DNA from: Sphingomonas ginsenosidivorax
GTDB taxonomy: Bacteria > Pseudomonadota > Alphaproteobacteria > Sphingomonadales > Sphingomonadaceae
Direction of reading: 5' to 3'
Length of the DNA stretch: 64,000 nt
NCBI RefSeq assembly: GCF_007995065.1
Contig: NZ_VOQR01000001.1
Span: 1,863,001-1,927,000, forward strand
The notes beneath the pieces were generated by a model. It was given only the letters and a program-made list of their open reading frames with translations. It searched no databases and was not told the DNA's origin. Both the position numbers and the translations under genes were made by a program. Of the stretch, positions 56,354 through 64,000 are shown in pieces; position 1 is the stretch's first letter; every line of letters starts with the position of its first letter.

Positions 56354-57343
56354 TCAGGGCGTCCCCCAGAAGCCCGGTTCCGGCACGCTCAGCACGCCGT
56401 CCCGCCCGCATACCCCGCCCGGCAGGTCGGCGGAAAGCCACAACGGGCCGTCCAGATCGACGAACGCCGAGCGCGCCGCGACGATCAGCGCCGGCGCGAT
56501 CGACAGCGACGACGCGATCATGCTGCCCGTCATCACGCCCAGCCCCGCGGCCTCGGCCGCGTCGGCGAGCGCGAGCGCACCGGTCAGCCCGCCGGTCTTA
56601 TCGAGCTTGATGTTGATGACCTGATATTTGCGACGCAGCGCGGCGACATCGCCCGCGACATGCGCGGACTCGTCCGCCGCGATCGGGACCCGCGGCGTGT
56701 ATCCGTCCAGCGCTTCGTCCGCATCCGCGGGCAGCGGCTGTTCGAGCAGGTCGATCTGCAGGTCGACGAGCAGCGCCTGCAGCCGCTCCACCTCGGCGAA
56801 GGTCCAGCTCTCGTTGGGATCGACGATGACGCGCGGGCCCGGCGCCGCGTCGCGCACCGCGCGGATCTGGGCTTCGGGGTCGCTACGATCGACCTTGATC
56901 TTGATGAGCGGCACGCCGGCCAGCGCACGCGCCGCGACTGCCATCTTCTCGGGAGTATCGAGCCCTACCGTCATCGCGGTCGGCGTGGCACCGATCGGCG
57001 CCACGCCCAGGATATCGGTCACCGCCCGGCCCGCGCGCTTCACCTCCAGGTCCCACAACGCACAGTCGACCGCATTACGCGCGGCGCCCGCTGGCATCAG
57101 CCGCTGGATCGCGGCGCGGTCCGCCCCGTCCTGAAGCGCACCGCGCACCGCCTCGATCGCCGCCAGCGCACCCTCCACGTTTTCCCCGTAGCGCGGATAG
57201 GGAACGCCCTCGCCGCGCCCGACGACGCCGTCCTCGGCGATCTCGACCGTCACTACCTCCGCGAGCGTCTTGACCCCGCGCGAGATGCGGAACGGCGTGG
57301 CTAGTGGGTAAGCGTCGCGACGCGCGACGAGGGTGCGAAGCAT
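56354..57343 (-). CDS. dgcA: N-acetyl-D-glutamate racemase DgcA (enolase superfamily)
   Basis: DgcA racemises N-acetyl-D-glutamate in the DgcN-DgcA route of D-glutamate use. The 329-residue enolase-superfamily protein has the muconate-lactonising subgroup pattern: LIKIKVD (Lys of KxK), VDPNESW, EQPLPAD and AADES for metal and acid, and INIKLDKTGG (second Lys). LGVMTGSMIASSLSIAPA ends the barrel. Ala-Glu epimerases (YcjG/YkfB) look very similar, so the adjoining dgcN gene is what favours DgcA. ATG 57343 lies 43 bases inside the end of dgcN. Confidence 0.86.
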   Translation of the reverse strand: MLRTLVARRDAYPLATPFRISRGVKTLAEVVTVEIAEDGVVGRGEGVPYPRYGENVEGALAAIEAVRGALQDGADRAAIQRLMPAGAARNAVDCALWDLEVKRAGRAVTDILGVAPIGATPTAMTVGLDTPEKMAVAARALAGVPLIKIKVDRSDPEAQIRAVRDAAPGPRVIVDPNESWTFAEVERLQALLVDLQIDLLEQPLPADADEALDGYTPRVPIAADESAHVAGDVAALRRKYQVINIKLDKTGGLTGALALADAAEAAGLGVMTGSMIASSLSIAPALIVAARSAFVDLDGPLWLSADLPGGVCGRDGVLSVPEPGFWGTP

Positions 57344-58338
57344 GCAATGATCCTGTCGATGATAGGGTCGACGCCCATGGCGAAGGGGTCGGTGCAGGGC
57401 AGCCCAAGCGCGTCCGACGTGTCGGCGCACAGTCGCTCCGCCTGCGCGGTCGTCAGCTTCGAGGTGTTGAGCGCGACGCCGACCGCGCGGACGTCGGGGC
57501 TGGTCAGCCGCGCGACGCGCAGGTTCGCCTCGAGCGTCTCGGCGAGCCCCGGCATCGCGTAATGCGGCAGCCCGCGCATATGCTCGCGAACCGGGTCGTG
57601 GCACAGCACGAGCGCGTCGGCCTGCGCACCGTGCAGCAATCCGGTCGACACCCCCGCAAAGGACGGGTGGAACAGCGACCCCTGCCCCTCGATCAGGTCC
57701 CAGCCGTCATCGTCGCGCGCCGGCGAGATCTGCTCGATCGCGCCCGAGATGAAGTCGGCGACCACCGCATCTAGCGGTACGCCGCTGCCCGCGATCAGGA
57801 TGCCGGTCTGGCCCGTCGCGCGGAAATCTGCGGTCAGCCCGCGCGCGCGCATCCCGCGTTCCAAACACAGGGTCGCATACATCTTGCCGACCGAACAATC
57901 GGTGCCGACCGTCAGCAACCGCAGCCCGGCACGCGGCTTGCCCGTGCCGATCGGCAGGTCGGGACGCGGATCTCGGACGTCGTGGAGCAGCCGCCCGTGC
58001 CGCGCCGCCGCCGCGACCAGCGACGGCTCGTCGCGCAGCCGGTTGTGCAGCCCCGACGCGACGTCCAGCCCGGCCTCGATCGCGGCGATCGCGTCGCGGA
58101 CCAGGTCGTCGCCGAGCTTGCCGCCGGCATTGGCGATGCCCAGCACGAGGGTCTTCGCACCCGCCGCCACCGCCTCGGCGAAGGTCATCCGCGGCAGGTC
58201 GAGCGTCAGGCCGCAATCGTCGTGGCGGAACTCGCCGACACAGGCCTCGGGGCGGAACACGGCCAGCCCGCGCGACGTCTTGATGCCGACCTCGTCGTTG
58301 GAATGGCCGAGATAGAGAAGATACGGACTGCGGATCAT
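57301..58338 (-). CDS. dgcN: D-glutamate N-acetyltransferase DgcN (DUF1611 family)
   Basis: DgcN acetylates D-glutamate in the first step of the DgcN-DgcA pathway. The 345-residue protein has an N-terminal Rossmann-like part (YLLYLGHSNDEVGIKTSRGL and LVLGIANAGGKL) and a P-loop-like GTDCSVGK at 145-152. IEGQGSLFHPSFAGVSTGLLHGAQAD and PDVRAVGVALNTS complete the DUF1611 signature. The ATG 58338 follows a 99-base gap from the kinase gene. A perfect 17-bp palindrome at 58415-58431 sits in that gap. It overlaps dgcA by 43 bases. Confidence 0.88.
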   Translation of the reverse strand: MIRSPYLLYLGHSNDEVGIKTSRGLAVFRPEACVGEFRHDDCGLTLDLPRMTFAEAVAAGAKTLVLGIANAGGKLGDDLVRDAIAAIEAGLDVASGLHNRLRDEPSLVAAAARHGRLLHDVRDPRPDLPIGTGKPRAGLRLLTVGTDCSVGKMYATLCLERGMRARGLTADFRATGQTGILIAGSGVPLDAVVADFISGAIEQISPARDDDGWDLIEGQGSLFHPSFAGVSTGLLHGAQADALVLCHDPVREHMRGLPHYAMPGLAETLEANLRVARLTSPDVRAVGVALNTSKLTTAQAERLCADTSDALGLPCTDPFAMGVDPIIDRIIACFAPSSRVATLTH

Positions 58339-58414
58339 CGAAGGTCTCTCGGTTCGGATACCGCAGACTAGCCGCTGGTATCGGAACCACGCACGTTCGA
58401 TTGCGGGCGCCCCG

Positions 58415-58431
58415 CATAACCGCCGGTTATG
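58415..58431. promoter_or_regulatory. 17-bp palindrome, candidate operator of dgcN-dgcA
   Basis: CATAACCG, one C, CGGTTATG: perfect 8-base arms, 7 bases past the kinase stop and 77 bases upstream of dgcN. The arms are short for a terminator and no T run follows. Confidence 0.45.
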
Positions 58432-58437
58432 TTGCGC

Positions 58438-59304
58438 TCAGGACGCCGGTTCGTATCCCGCCAGCCGCAACGCACCGTCCAGCGCATCGCCCAGCGGCGC
58501 GCTCAACCGTTCGACGGTCCGCGCGCGCAGCCACGGGCTGATCCGCGGCGCCAGCCCTCCGACGAGCGTGCACCGCGCAACGCCGCGCGCGAAAATCGTC
58601 TCGATGAAGCGCTCGATATGTTCGGCCGCGTCCTCGACAATCGATCGCGCGATCGGGTCGTTCGCCTCGGCATAGTCCATCACCAGCGGCGCGAACATGC
58701 CGTAATCGCGTGGCGTCGCCTGATCCATCCAGGCGATCGCACGCGCGGTGTCGTGGTCGAACCGCTCGGTCACCGCGGCGCTCAGCGGGGTCTTCCGCGT
58801 CCGCCCGTCAAGCGCGCGCAGCGCGTGCCGCATCGCGCTCAGCCCCAGCGCCGCGGCGCTGCCCTCGTCCGAGATCGGAAAGCCATAGCCGCCGATCGTG
58901 TAATCCTGTCCGTCGATCCGCAGTTTCGCGGCGCTGCCCGTCCCGATGATCAGGATCGCGCCGTCCTGCCCGGCATGCGCGCCGATATTGGCGATCTGCG
59001 CATCGGTCGCGAACGCAGTGGACGCGAACCCGAAATCGAGCGCCTCCAGCGCTTCGCGCATGCCGAGCCGCGTGATGCCGGCAATGCCCATCCCCGCGCG
59101 GATCGCGGCGCGCTCACCGGCCGACAGTCCGGCTTCGGCGATGGCCTTGTCCGCCGTCTCGATCAGCGTCGCGTAGAGCGCCTCGATCCCGATCCGCGCA
59201 TTGGCGGGCCCCGACCGCCCCTTGCCGACCACGAGACCCTGCGCGTCGACCAGCCTGGCGCGGCAATTGCTGCCGCCCGCATCGATGCCGAGATAATAGG
59301 TCAT
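58438..59304 (-). CDS. BadF/BadG-type N-acetylglucosamine kinase
   Basis: This ASKHA-fold sugar kinase is predicted to phosphorylate GlcNAc at O6. The 288-residue protein opens with the phosphate-1 motif YLGIDAGGSNCRARL, then phosphate-2 ILIIGTGSAAKL and IGGYGFPISDEGSAAALGLSAMR, and the adenosine motif CTLVGGLAPRI. BadF-type GlcNAc kinases cluster with nagA and nagB-II in sphingomonads and xanthomonads, as here. I chose ATG 59304 to start at TYYLGIDAGG. It lies 19 bases after the GH84 gene. Confidence 0.88.
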   Translation of the reverse strand: MTYYLGIDAGGSNCRARLVDAQGLVVGKGRSGPANARIGIEALYATLIETADKAIAEAGLSAGERAAIRAGMGIAGITRLGMREALEALDFGFASTAFATDAQIANIGAHAGQDGAILIIGTGSAAKLRIDGQDYTIGGYGFPISDEGSAAALGLSAMRHALRALDGRTRKTPLSAAVTERFDHDTARAIAWMDQATPRDYGMFAPLVMDYAEANDPIARSIVEDAAEHIERFIETIFARGVARCTLVGGLAPRISPWLRARTVERLSAPLGDALDGALRLAGYEPAS

Positions 59305-59323
59305 GGCTGGCGATCCCTGGTCA

Positions 59324-60391
59324 TCACTGCGTCTGGACTTCGTCATCGGTCATGAGGTCGCCACCGTCGAGCCAGCGCAGGATTTCGCGCGCCGCCGGGT
59401 GATCGATCTTGACATAGCGCGCGCGCAACCGATCGGCGCGCGTGCCCAGCCGTTCGTGGCCGACGTCCTGCAACGCGAGCAGATCCTGCTGCAGGAGGGT
59501 GGCGAACTCCGCGCCCAACAACTGTGTCGCCGCCGCCGCGAACGCCGCGCCGTACGCATAGCCGTCGCCCTGCGCATAGAGCATCGGCAGCGTCAGCGCA
59601 GGGATGCAGCCGAGATGCGCCTGGATCGCCGGATTGATCGCATGCCCCGAAATATGCTCGACGATACTCGCGGGCCGCCCGGTGAAGCCACGCAGGTGCA
59701 GGAAGCGCGACATCCGTGCGCCATCGTTGACGGGATAATTGTCCCACAGGCAGACCGGCCGGCCCAGTTCGCCCGCGACGCGCGCCAGATGTCCGCTGCC
59801 GATCTCGCGCGCGCAGACCTCCTCGCCGGTCCAGTAGACCTGCACCGCAGGGTCGAGTCGGCGCCCGAGCTCGCCCAGATAGTCGTGCGGGCGCGCGCCG
59901 AAGACGAGATCGAGCACCGGGTCGTCGGAATAATAGGTCGGGCAGGTATAGACCCGCGTCGCGCGCGTCAGGCCCGCACACATATTGACGATGTCCGCCT
60001 GATACCGCGCGAGATCGGGCAGGTCGCCGCGAAGATCGTCGAACAGTATCGCCAGATCGTCGATACCGATCGCGTCCAGATCGCCGATGCGGCGCACCAG
60101 ATCAGCGCGCGTCGCGTCGTCGAACGGATGAGTCGCGCCGACCGGGGTGATCGCGATACCGAACCGCAGCCCCGCCGCGCGGCATTCCGCGGACAGACGA
60201 ACCAGCCCGACGGTCTGCGCGGCGTCATGCCCGACCCGCCAGTCGCGCCTCAATGCGCGGTCGGCCTTCGGGCCATAATGGTAGAAGCGATACCCTGCCC
60301 CCGCCACCGTCGCGACGACATGGCTACGTTCCGCCTCACTCCAGAGCCGGCCGAACCGCCCCTCGATAAGCCCGAGATCGGGGATCGTCAT
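59324..60391 (-). CDS. GH84-type beta-N-acetylglucosaminidase, cytosolic
   Basis: This retaining glycosidase acts by substrate assistance and removes beta-linked GlcNAc. The 355-residue protein opens LGLIEGRFGRLWS and has YRFYHYGPKAD (binding Lys/Asp region) and the catalytic pair D118-D119 in LAILFDDLRGD. DNYPVNDG binds the sugar, as in GH84 O-GlcNAcase and NagJ. It lacks a signal peptide and the flanking domains of the large secreted members, so it should act inside the cell. Start ATG 60391 overlaps nagA by 4 bases (ATGA), tying it to GlcNAc catabolism. Confidence 0.85.
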   Translation of the reverse strand: MTIPDLGLIEGRFGRLWSEAERSHVVATVAGAGYRFYHYGPKADRALRRDWRVGHDAAQTVGLVRLSAECRAAGLRFGIAITPVGATHPFDDATRADLVRRIGDLDAIGIDDLAILFDDLRGDLPDLARYQADIVNMCAGLTRATRVYTCPTYYSDDPVLDLVFGARPHDYLGELGRRLDPAVQVYWTGEEVCAREIGSGHLARVAGELGRPVCLWDNYPVNDGARMSRFLHLRGFTGRPASIVEHISGHAINPAIQAHLGCIPALTLPMLYAQGDGYAYGAAFAAAATQLLGAEFATLLQQDLLALQDVGHERLGTRADRLRARYVKIDHPAAREILRWLDGGDLMTDDEVQTQ

Positions 60392-61539
60392 GCGCGGTGA
60401 TCTTCCATTGATCCACCGATCCACGTCGCGGCCACACGCCGGTCGACGTCGAGATGGACGAGGTCCGCGCGCAGCCCCGGTGCGATCGCGCCGGTCTCGT
60501 CCGCCAGCCGCAGGAACGCCGCGGGATTGCCGCTCGCCATCCGCGACGCGGTGACGATGTCGCAGCCCATCATGTCCATCGCGTTGCACAGCGCGTCGAC
60601 CATGCTCAGCGCCGACCCCGCGAGAGTCCCGTCGGGCCCGCGGCAGGTTCCGTCGACCACGGCGATGTCGCGCCCCATCAGCGTGAACCGATCGCGCGTG
60701 CCGCCGACCGGCGGCATCGCGTCGGTCACCAGCATCGCCCCCTCCACGCCGCGCGCCAGCAGCGCAACGCGGAGCGCAGCCGGGTGGACGTGCAGGCCGT
60801 CGACGATCAGCCCGAAATGGCTCGCGCGATCCTCGAGCGCGGCGCCGACCATGCCGGGATCACGGCTGAGGAACTGGGTCATCGCGTTGAACAGATGCGT
60901 GAAGCCCGCCAGCCCGTCGGCCAGCGCCGCGCGCGTCTGGTCGTAATCCGCCAGGCTGTGTCCCGCGCAGACCAGAACGCCCGCGTCCGCCAGCGCCCGC
61001 ACCGCGCCCGCTGGCGCGAGCTCGGGCGCGAGCGTCACGATCCGACGCCCCGCGCTCGGCACGGTCAGCCGCGCGAGGACGGTCTCGTCGATCGTCGTGA
61101 AGCGGCCGTGATCGTGGATCCCCTTCTTCGCGGTGTTGAGATGCGGCCCCTCGATATGCACGCCCAGCACGCCCGGCACGCGCTCGGCGAGCGCCGCTTC
61201 CCCGGCCGCGATCGCCGCGTCGACGACGTCGGGGTAATCGCTGATCAGCGTTGGCAGCAGCCCCGTGGTGCCATAGCGGCGATGCGCCTCGGCAATCGCG
61301 CGGATCCCCCCGACGTCGGGCCGGTCGTTGAACAGCACGTCGCCGCCGCCGTTCACCTGCGTATCGATGAACCCGGGCATCAGCCAGCCGCCGTCAAGCG
61401 CATGCACCACGCAGCCTTCCGGCACGGCGTCGCGCGCGACCAGTCCGACGATGCGGTCGCCGTCGAGCAGCAAAGCCTGTCCCACCACCACTATCTCGGG
61501 CAGGACGATGTGCGCGCCGAAAAGGGCCTGGACGGTCAT
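60388..61539 (-). CDS. nagA: N-acetylglucosamine-6-phosphate deacetylase
   Basis: NagA removes acetate from GlcNAc-6-phosphate to give GlcN-6-phosphate. The 383-residue amidohydrolase has PGFIDTQVNGGGDVLF, the metal Glu in GVHIEGPHLNTAKKGIHD, GHSLAD and THLFNAMTQFLSRDPG. The catalytic Asp is in MLVTDAMPPVGG. The usual N-terminal HxH metal pair is replaced by the DTQVNG type, as in mono-metal NagA. It overlaps both neighbours by 4 bases, so NagB-II, NagA and GH84 are translationally coupled. Confidence 0.95.
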   Translation of the reverse strand: MTVQALFGAHIVLPEIVVVGQALLLDGDRIVGLVARDAVPEGCVVHALDGGWLMPGFIDTQVNGGGDVLFNDRPDVGGIRAIAEAHRRYGTTGLLPTLISDYPDVVDAAIAAGEAALAERVPGVLGVHIEGPHLNTAKKGIHDHGRFTTIDETVLARLTVPSAGRRIVTLAPELAPAGAVRALADAGVLVCAGHSLADYDQTRAALADGLAGFTHLFNAMTQFLSRDPGMVGAALEDRASHFGLIVDGLHVHPAALRVALLARGVEGAMLVTDAMPPVGGTRDRFTLMGRDIAVVDGTCRGPDGTLAGSALSMVDALCNAMDMMGCDIVTASRMASGNPAAFLRLADETGAIAPGLRADLVHLDVDRRVAATWIGGSMEDHRA

Positions 61540-62615
61540 AGCGTGCGAGTCACCTTGTTGAGATGCGGGGGGCTGTCGGGATCATAGCCCCGCGCCAGCG
61601 ACAGCGCATTGGCGAGCCCGTAGAAGCTCTGGATCTGTGCGATCGCGGCGAGCACCGGATGAACGTCTGCACGCGACGGCAGGACGAGCTTCGCGGGCGC
61701 GACGTCCTCGGGCAGCCCGGCGGCGATCACCGTCGCGCCGCGCGCTGCGAAATCCTCCAGCCGATCGCGCAGGCCGGTCCGCGCGATATCGAACGGTGCG
61801 AGCGCCAGCACCGGGTCGCCAGGACCGACCAACGTCATCGGCCCATGCGCGACCTCGGCGATGCTGAACGCCTCGGCATGCAGGCTGCAGGTTTCCTTCA
61901 GCTTCAACGCCGCCTCGCCCGCGATCGGCAGCGTCGGGCCGCGACCCAGCACGAGCATCTGCGTGGCGTCCTTCAGCGGCGCAACCGCCCCGGTCCAGTC
62001 CGCAGTCGCGGCGGCTTCGAGCACGTCGCCGACATCGTCCAGCGCGGCGAGCAGCGCCGCATCCTGGCTCCACTCCGCAATCAGATGCGTCAGCGCGACC
62101 AGCGTGCAGACGAAGCTCTTGGTCGCGGCAACGCTGGTTTCCGCACCGGCATGCACCGGGATGACGATCTGCGCGCGCTCGGCGAGCGGCGACGCGGCGT
62201 CGTTGACGATCGCGACCACCACCGCGCCCTGCGCGCGCGCATCGTCCGCCGCGGCGAGCAGATCGGGGCTGCGACCCGATTGCGAGATCGCGATCAGCGG
62301 TACGCCGCGAAACGCCGGCGAGGTCTTGTGGTACAGCGACCCGATCGACGGCGCATGGCTGAGCGTCGGGACGCCGCCATGCGTCTCGAGCAGGAATTTC
62401 GCGAACGCCGCCGCCTGGTCAGAGCTGCCCCGCGCCAGCGTCGCCGCGAACGGGGGCGCCAACGCGCGCAACTGCCGCCCGGCATCGCGGACCAGATCGG
62501 CGTTCAGCCGCAGCTGCTCGACGCAGCGCTGCGGCGCCTCCCGCGCCTCGCGCGCCATCAGCGTTTCGGGACGGGACGGCGGGATGGAGGCGGGTTCGGG
62601 CGACAGCAGGCTCAT
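61536..62615 (-). CDS. SIS-domain glucosamine-6-phosphate deaminase, NagB-II type
   Basis: This two-SIS-domain isomerase/deaminase is predicted to turn GlcN-6-phosphate into fructose-6-phosphate and ammonia. The 359-residue protein reads MAREAREAPQRCVEQL, then LARGSSDQAAAFAKFLLE, ISQSGRSPD, ETSVAATKSFV, and the second domain LGRGPTLPIAGEAALKLKETC with AEVAHGPM. This is the GlmS isomerase half without the glutaminase domain, typical of NagB-II. I chose ATG 62615; a start at 62558, at MAREAREAP, is possible. It is the first gene of the run, facing the divergent receptor gene. Confidence 0.9.
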   Translation of the reverse strand: MSLLSPEPASIPPSRPETLMAREAREAPQRCVEQLRLNADLVRDAGRQLRALAPPFAATLARGSSDQAAAFAKFLLETHGGVPTLSHAPSIGSLYHKTSPAFRGVPLIAISQSGRSPDLLAAADDARAQGAVVVAIVNDAASPLAERAQIVIPVHAGAETSVAATKSFVCTLVALTHLIAEWSQDAALLAALDDVGDVLEAAATADWTGAVAPLKDATQMLVLGRGPTLPIAGEAALKLKETCSLHAEAFSIAEVAHGPMTLVGPGDPVLALAPFDIARTGLRDRLEDFAARGATVIAAGLPEDVAPAKLVLPSRADVHPVLAAIAQIQSFYGLANALSLARGYDPDSPPHLNKVTRTL

Positions 62616-62837
62616 ACCGCAGATAGATACCAGTTGTTCCATACAGGCAAGTGGCATTTGACGAGTACGAAACTTCCCCCGCCTTCCTCGCCCGATCGGG
62701 CCAAGATAAAATACCATTCATAATACCACATCTTTACAGCTCGAAGACAGGTATGCATAACGATCCGCAGTCCGACGGCGCGTCGCTACATGACGATCGC
62801 GCCGAATCGGGGAAATGAAAGCAATAGGGGACACGCA
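62616..62837. promoter_or_regulatory. Divergent promoter region with TGGTATT direct repeats
   Basis: AATACCA occurs at 62710-62716 and again at 62722-62728, a 12-base period, and GATACCA occurs at 62626-62632 beside the nagB-II start. This AT-rich zone (62700-62760) probably holds the operator of a GlcNAc-responsive regulator (NagR/NagQ-like) acting on both directions; no regulator gene is in the window. Confidence 0.45.
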
Positions 62838-64000
62838 ATGGTGAAGTCATATCGGCACGGTGCGGCCATGGCAGTGCTTGCCTTCGCCATGACGCAGGCT
62901 TCGGGCACGGCCCTAGCGCAGGCGGCGCCCGCCCCCCAGGACGCGTCGACCCCGCAGGACTCCACCGCGCAGGCGAATCCCGACGCGGGCGAAGACATCG
63001 TCGTCACCGGCACGCGCATCCCCGTCCCCGGCCTCACCTCCAGCAGCCCGGTCGCCTCGGTCGGCGAACAGCAGATCAAGCTGCAGTCCGCGCTCACCAT
63101 CGAGGATTTCTCGACCAAGATCCCGCAGCTCTCGGGCGGCGTCCGCCAGGGATCGCAGGGTAGCGACGCGTTCGGCGCGCAGGTGCTCGAACTCCGCAAC
63201 TTCGGCCAGAGCCGGTCGCTGGTGCTCATTGACGGCACCCGCGCGGCGCCGTTCAGCTTCCGCAACTCGGTCGACGTCAACGCCATCCCCGCCTCGCTGA
63301 TCAAGCGCGTCGACGTGCTGACCGGCGGCGCCGCCGCGGTCTACGGCGCGGACGCGGTCGCCGGCGTCGTCAACTTCATCCTGAACGATGATTACGAGGG
63401 CATTCGCGGCACCGCGACCAGCCGCCTGTCGACCAACGGCGGCGCGCAATATGGCGGTTCGCTGATGCTCGGCACCACGCTCGGCGATCGCGGCAACGTC
63501 GTCGTCGCGGCGGACTATACGCAGCGCGACGGCATCCGTGCCGGCCAGCGCGACTGGGCGGCGACGCCGAACCAGACCATTCCCAGCATCGGCGGCGTGT
63601 TCACCGACGTCGCGAGCGGGCGCCGCTTCGGCTATACCGACGACGGCGCGTTCACGACCAACCCGTCGGCGACCTCGAACGTCTCGGCCAGCTATCCGCT
63701 GATCTCGCCGCTCAAGCGGATCAACGTCGCGGCCTTGTTCAAGTACGAGATCACCCCGCAGATCGAATATTACGGCCGCGCGATGTACACCAACACGCGC
63801 ACCGAAGAGACCGGCACCCCCGGCGCCACCCCCGCCTCGGTCAGCCGCGTCGTGTCGATCAGCCAGACCAACCCGTTCCTGACCGACGCGATCCGCAACC
63901 AGCTGACCTTCGTCGGCGGCGCTGCGCAGGTGAACGTGTCGCGTTCGCTCGCCGAGCTCGGGCTCGTCACCTATGAGACCGAACGCAACACGCTGCAGTT
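62838..64000 (+). CDS. TonB-dependent receptor, partial (cut by window end)
   Basis: The first 387 residues of an outer-membrane receptor are present. The signal peptide runs to about residue 32 (AAMAVLAFAMTQASGTALAQ). After a Gln/Pro-rich linker come the TonB-box region EDIVVTGTRIPVPG, the plug with ELRNFGQSRSLVLIDGTRAAP and VDVLTGGAAAVYGADAVAGVVNFILN, and the first barrel strands. Frame and codon use stay intact to position 64000. The divergent GlcNAc genes suggest uptake of chito-oligosaccharides or murein fragments; this is inference. AGGGGA precedes ATG 62838. Confidence 0.93.
   Translation, partial: MVKSYRHGAAMAVLAFAMTQASGTALAQAAPAPQDASTPQDSTAQANPDAGEDIVVTGTRIPVPGLTSSSPVASVGEQQIKLQSALTIEDFSTKIPQLSGGVRQGSQGSDAFGAQVLELRNFGQSRSLVLIDGTRAAPFSFRNSVDVNAIPASLIKRVDVLTGGAAAVYGADAVAGVVNFILNDDYEGIRGTATSRLSTNGGAQYGGSLMLGTTLGDRGNVVVAADYTQRDGIRAGQRDWAATPNQTIPSIGGVFTDVASGRRFGYTDDGAFTTNPSATSNVSASYPLISPLKRINVAALFKYEITPQIEYYGRAMYTNTRTEETGTPGATPASVSRVVSISQTNPFLTDAIRNQLTFVGGAAQVNVSRSLAELGLVTYETERNTLQ

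Overview
The window is a dense, GC-rich chromosomal stretch that reads as a sphingomonad (Alphaproteobacteria, Sphingomonadales; Sphingomonas-like). The evidence is the gene order divL-tsaE-amgK-murU-addB-addA-trxA, the order lapA-pyrF-trpF-trpB-trpA-accD-folC, AddAB in place of RecBCD, three TonB-dependent receptors, a membrane-bound ferritin (MbfA), a likely EcfG-type stress promoter, and several families of short palindromic intergenic repeats. I see no rRNA, tRNA, CRISPR array, prophage or insertion sequence. About 53 protein genes can be supported.

Layout. 1-5.2 kb: secA (-), a small membrane protein (-), argJ (+), a pair of palindromic repeats, and trxA (-). 5.2-16.3 kb: a long minus-strand operon divL (Tyr in place of the phospho-His), tsaE, amgK, murU, addB, addA, ending in trxA. 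16.6-26.5 kb: a large TonB receptor with a clear terminator, a broken DUF559 gene between two perfect inverted 45-bp repeats, ahcY with a 20-bp palindromic operator candidate, yqgE, peroxiredoxin, AMP nucleosidase, a Lys/Ala/Pro-rich membrane-anchored protein and mbfA.

26.5-34.4 kb: the most unusual block. Seven packed minus-strand genes run from a thermostable-hemolysin-family protein through an adenylate-forming enzyme fused to a haem-oxygenase-like diiron domain, a short-chain dehydrogenase and a secreted helical-repeat protein, into a FecI/FecR/FecA-type signalling and uptake set. It looks like a small-molecule synthesis and uptake locus under cell-surface signalling. No product can be named from sequence.

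34.6-44.1 kb: an endonuclease/exonuclease/phosphatase-fold enzyme and a patatin-like protein, then lapA-pyrF-trpF-trpB-trpA-accD-folC. Nearly identical palindromic repeats fill the trpB-trpA and accD-folC gaps and abut the downstream start codons. 44.1-55.1 kb: a small Cys-triplet protein behind a Fur-box-like palindrome, an AmpG-like permease, a lone response regulator, rluB-like and rsmD genes, an MHS transporter, a VOC protein, a small stress-type membrane protein, a Pit phosphate transporter behind a Pho-box-like site, and a UvrD/PcrA helicase.

55.1-64 kb: a minus-strand run of nagB-II-like, nagA, GH84 glycosidase, BadF-type GlcNAc kinase, dgcN, dgcA and a glutamate-type symporter. It is divergent from a TonB receptor cut by the window end. 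With amgK/murU and the AmpG-like permease, the region carries much of what is needed to salvage amino sugars and D-glutamate, as would be released from peptidoglycan or chitin.
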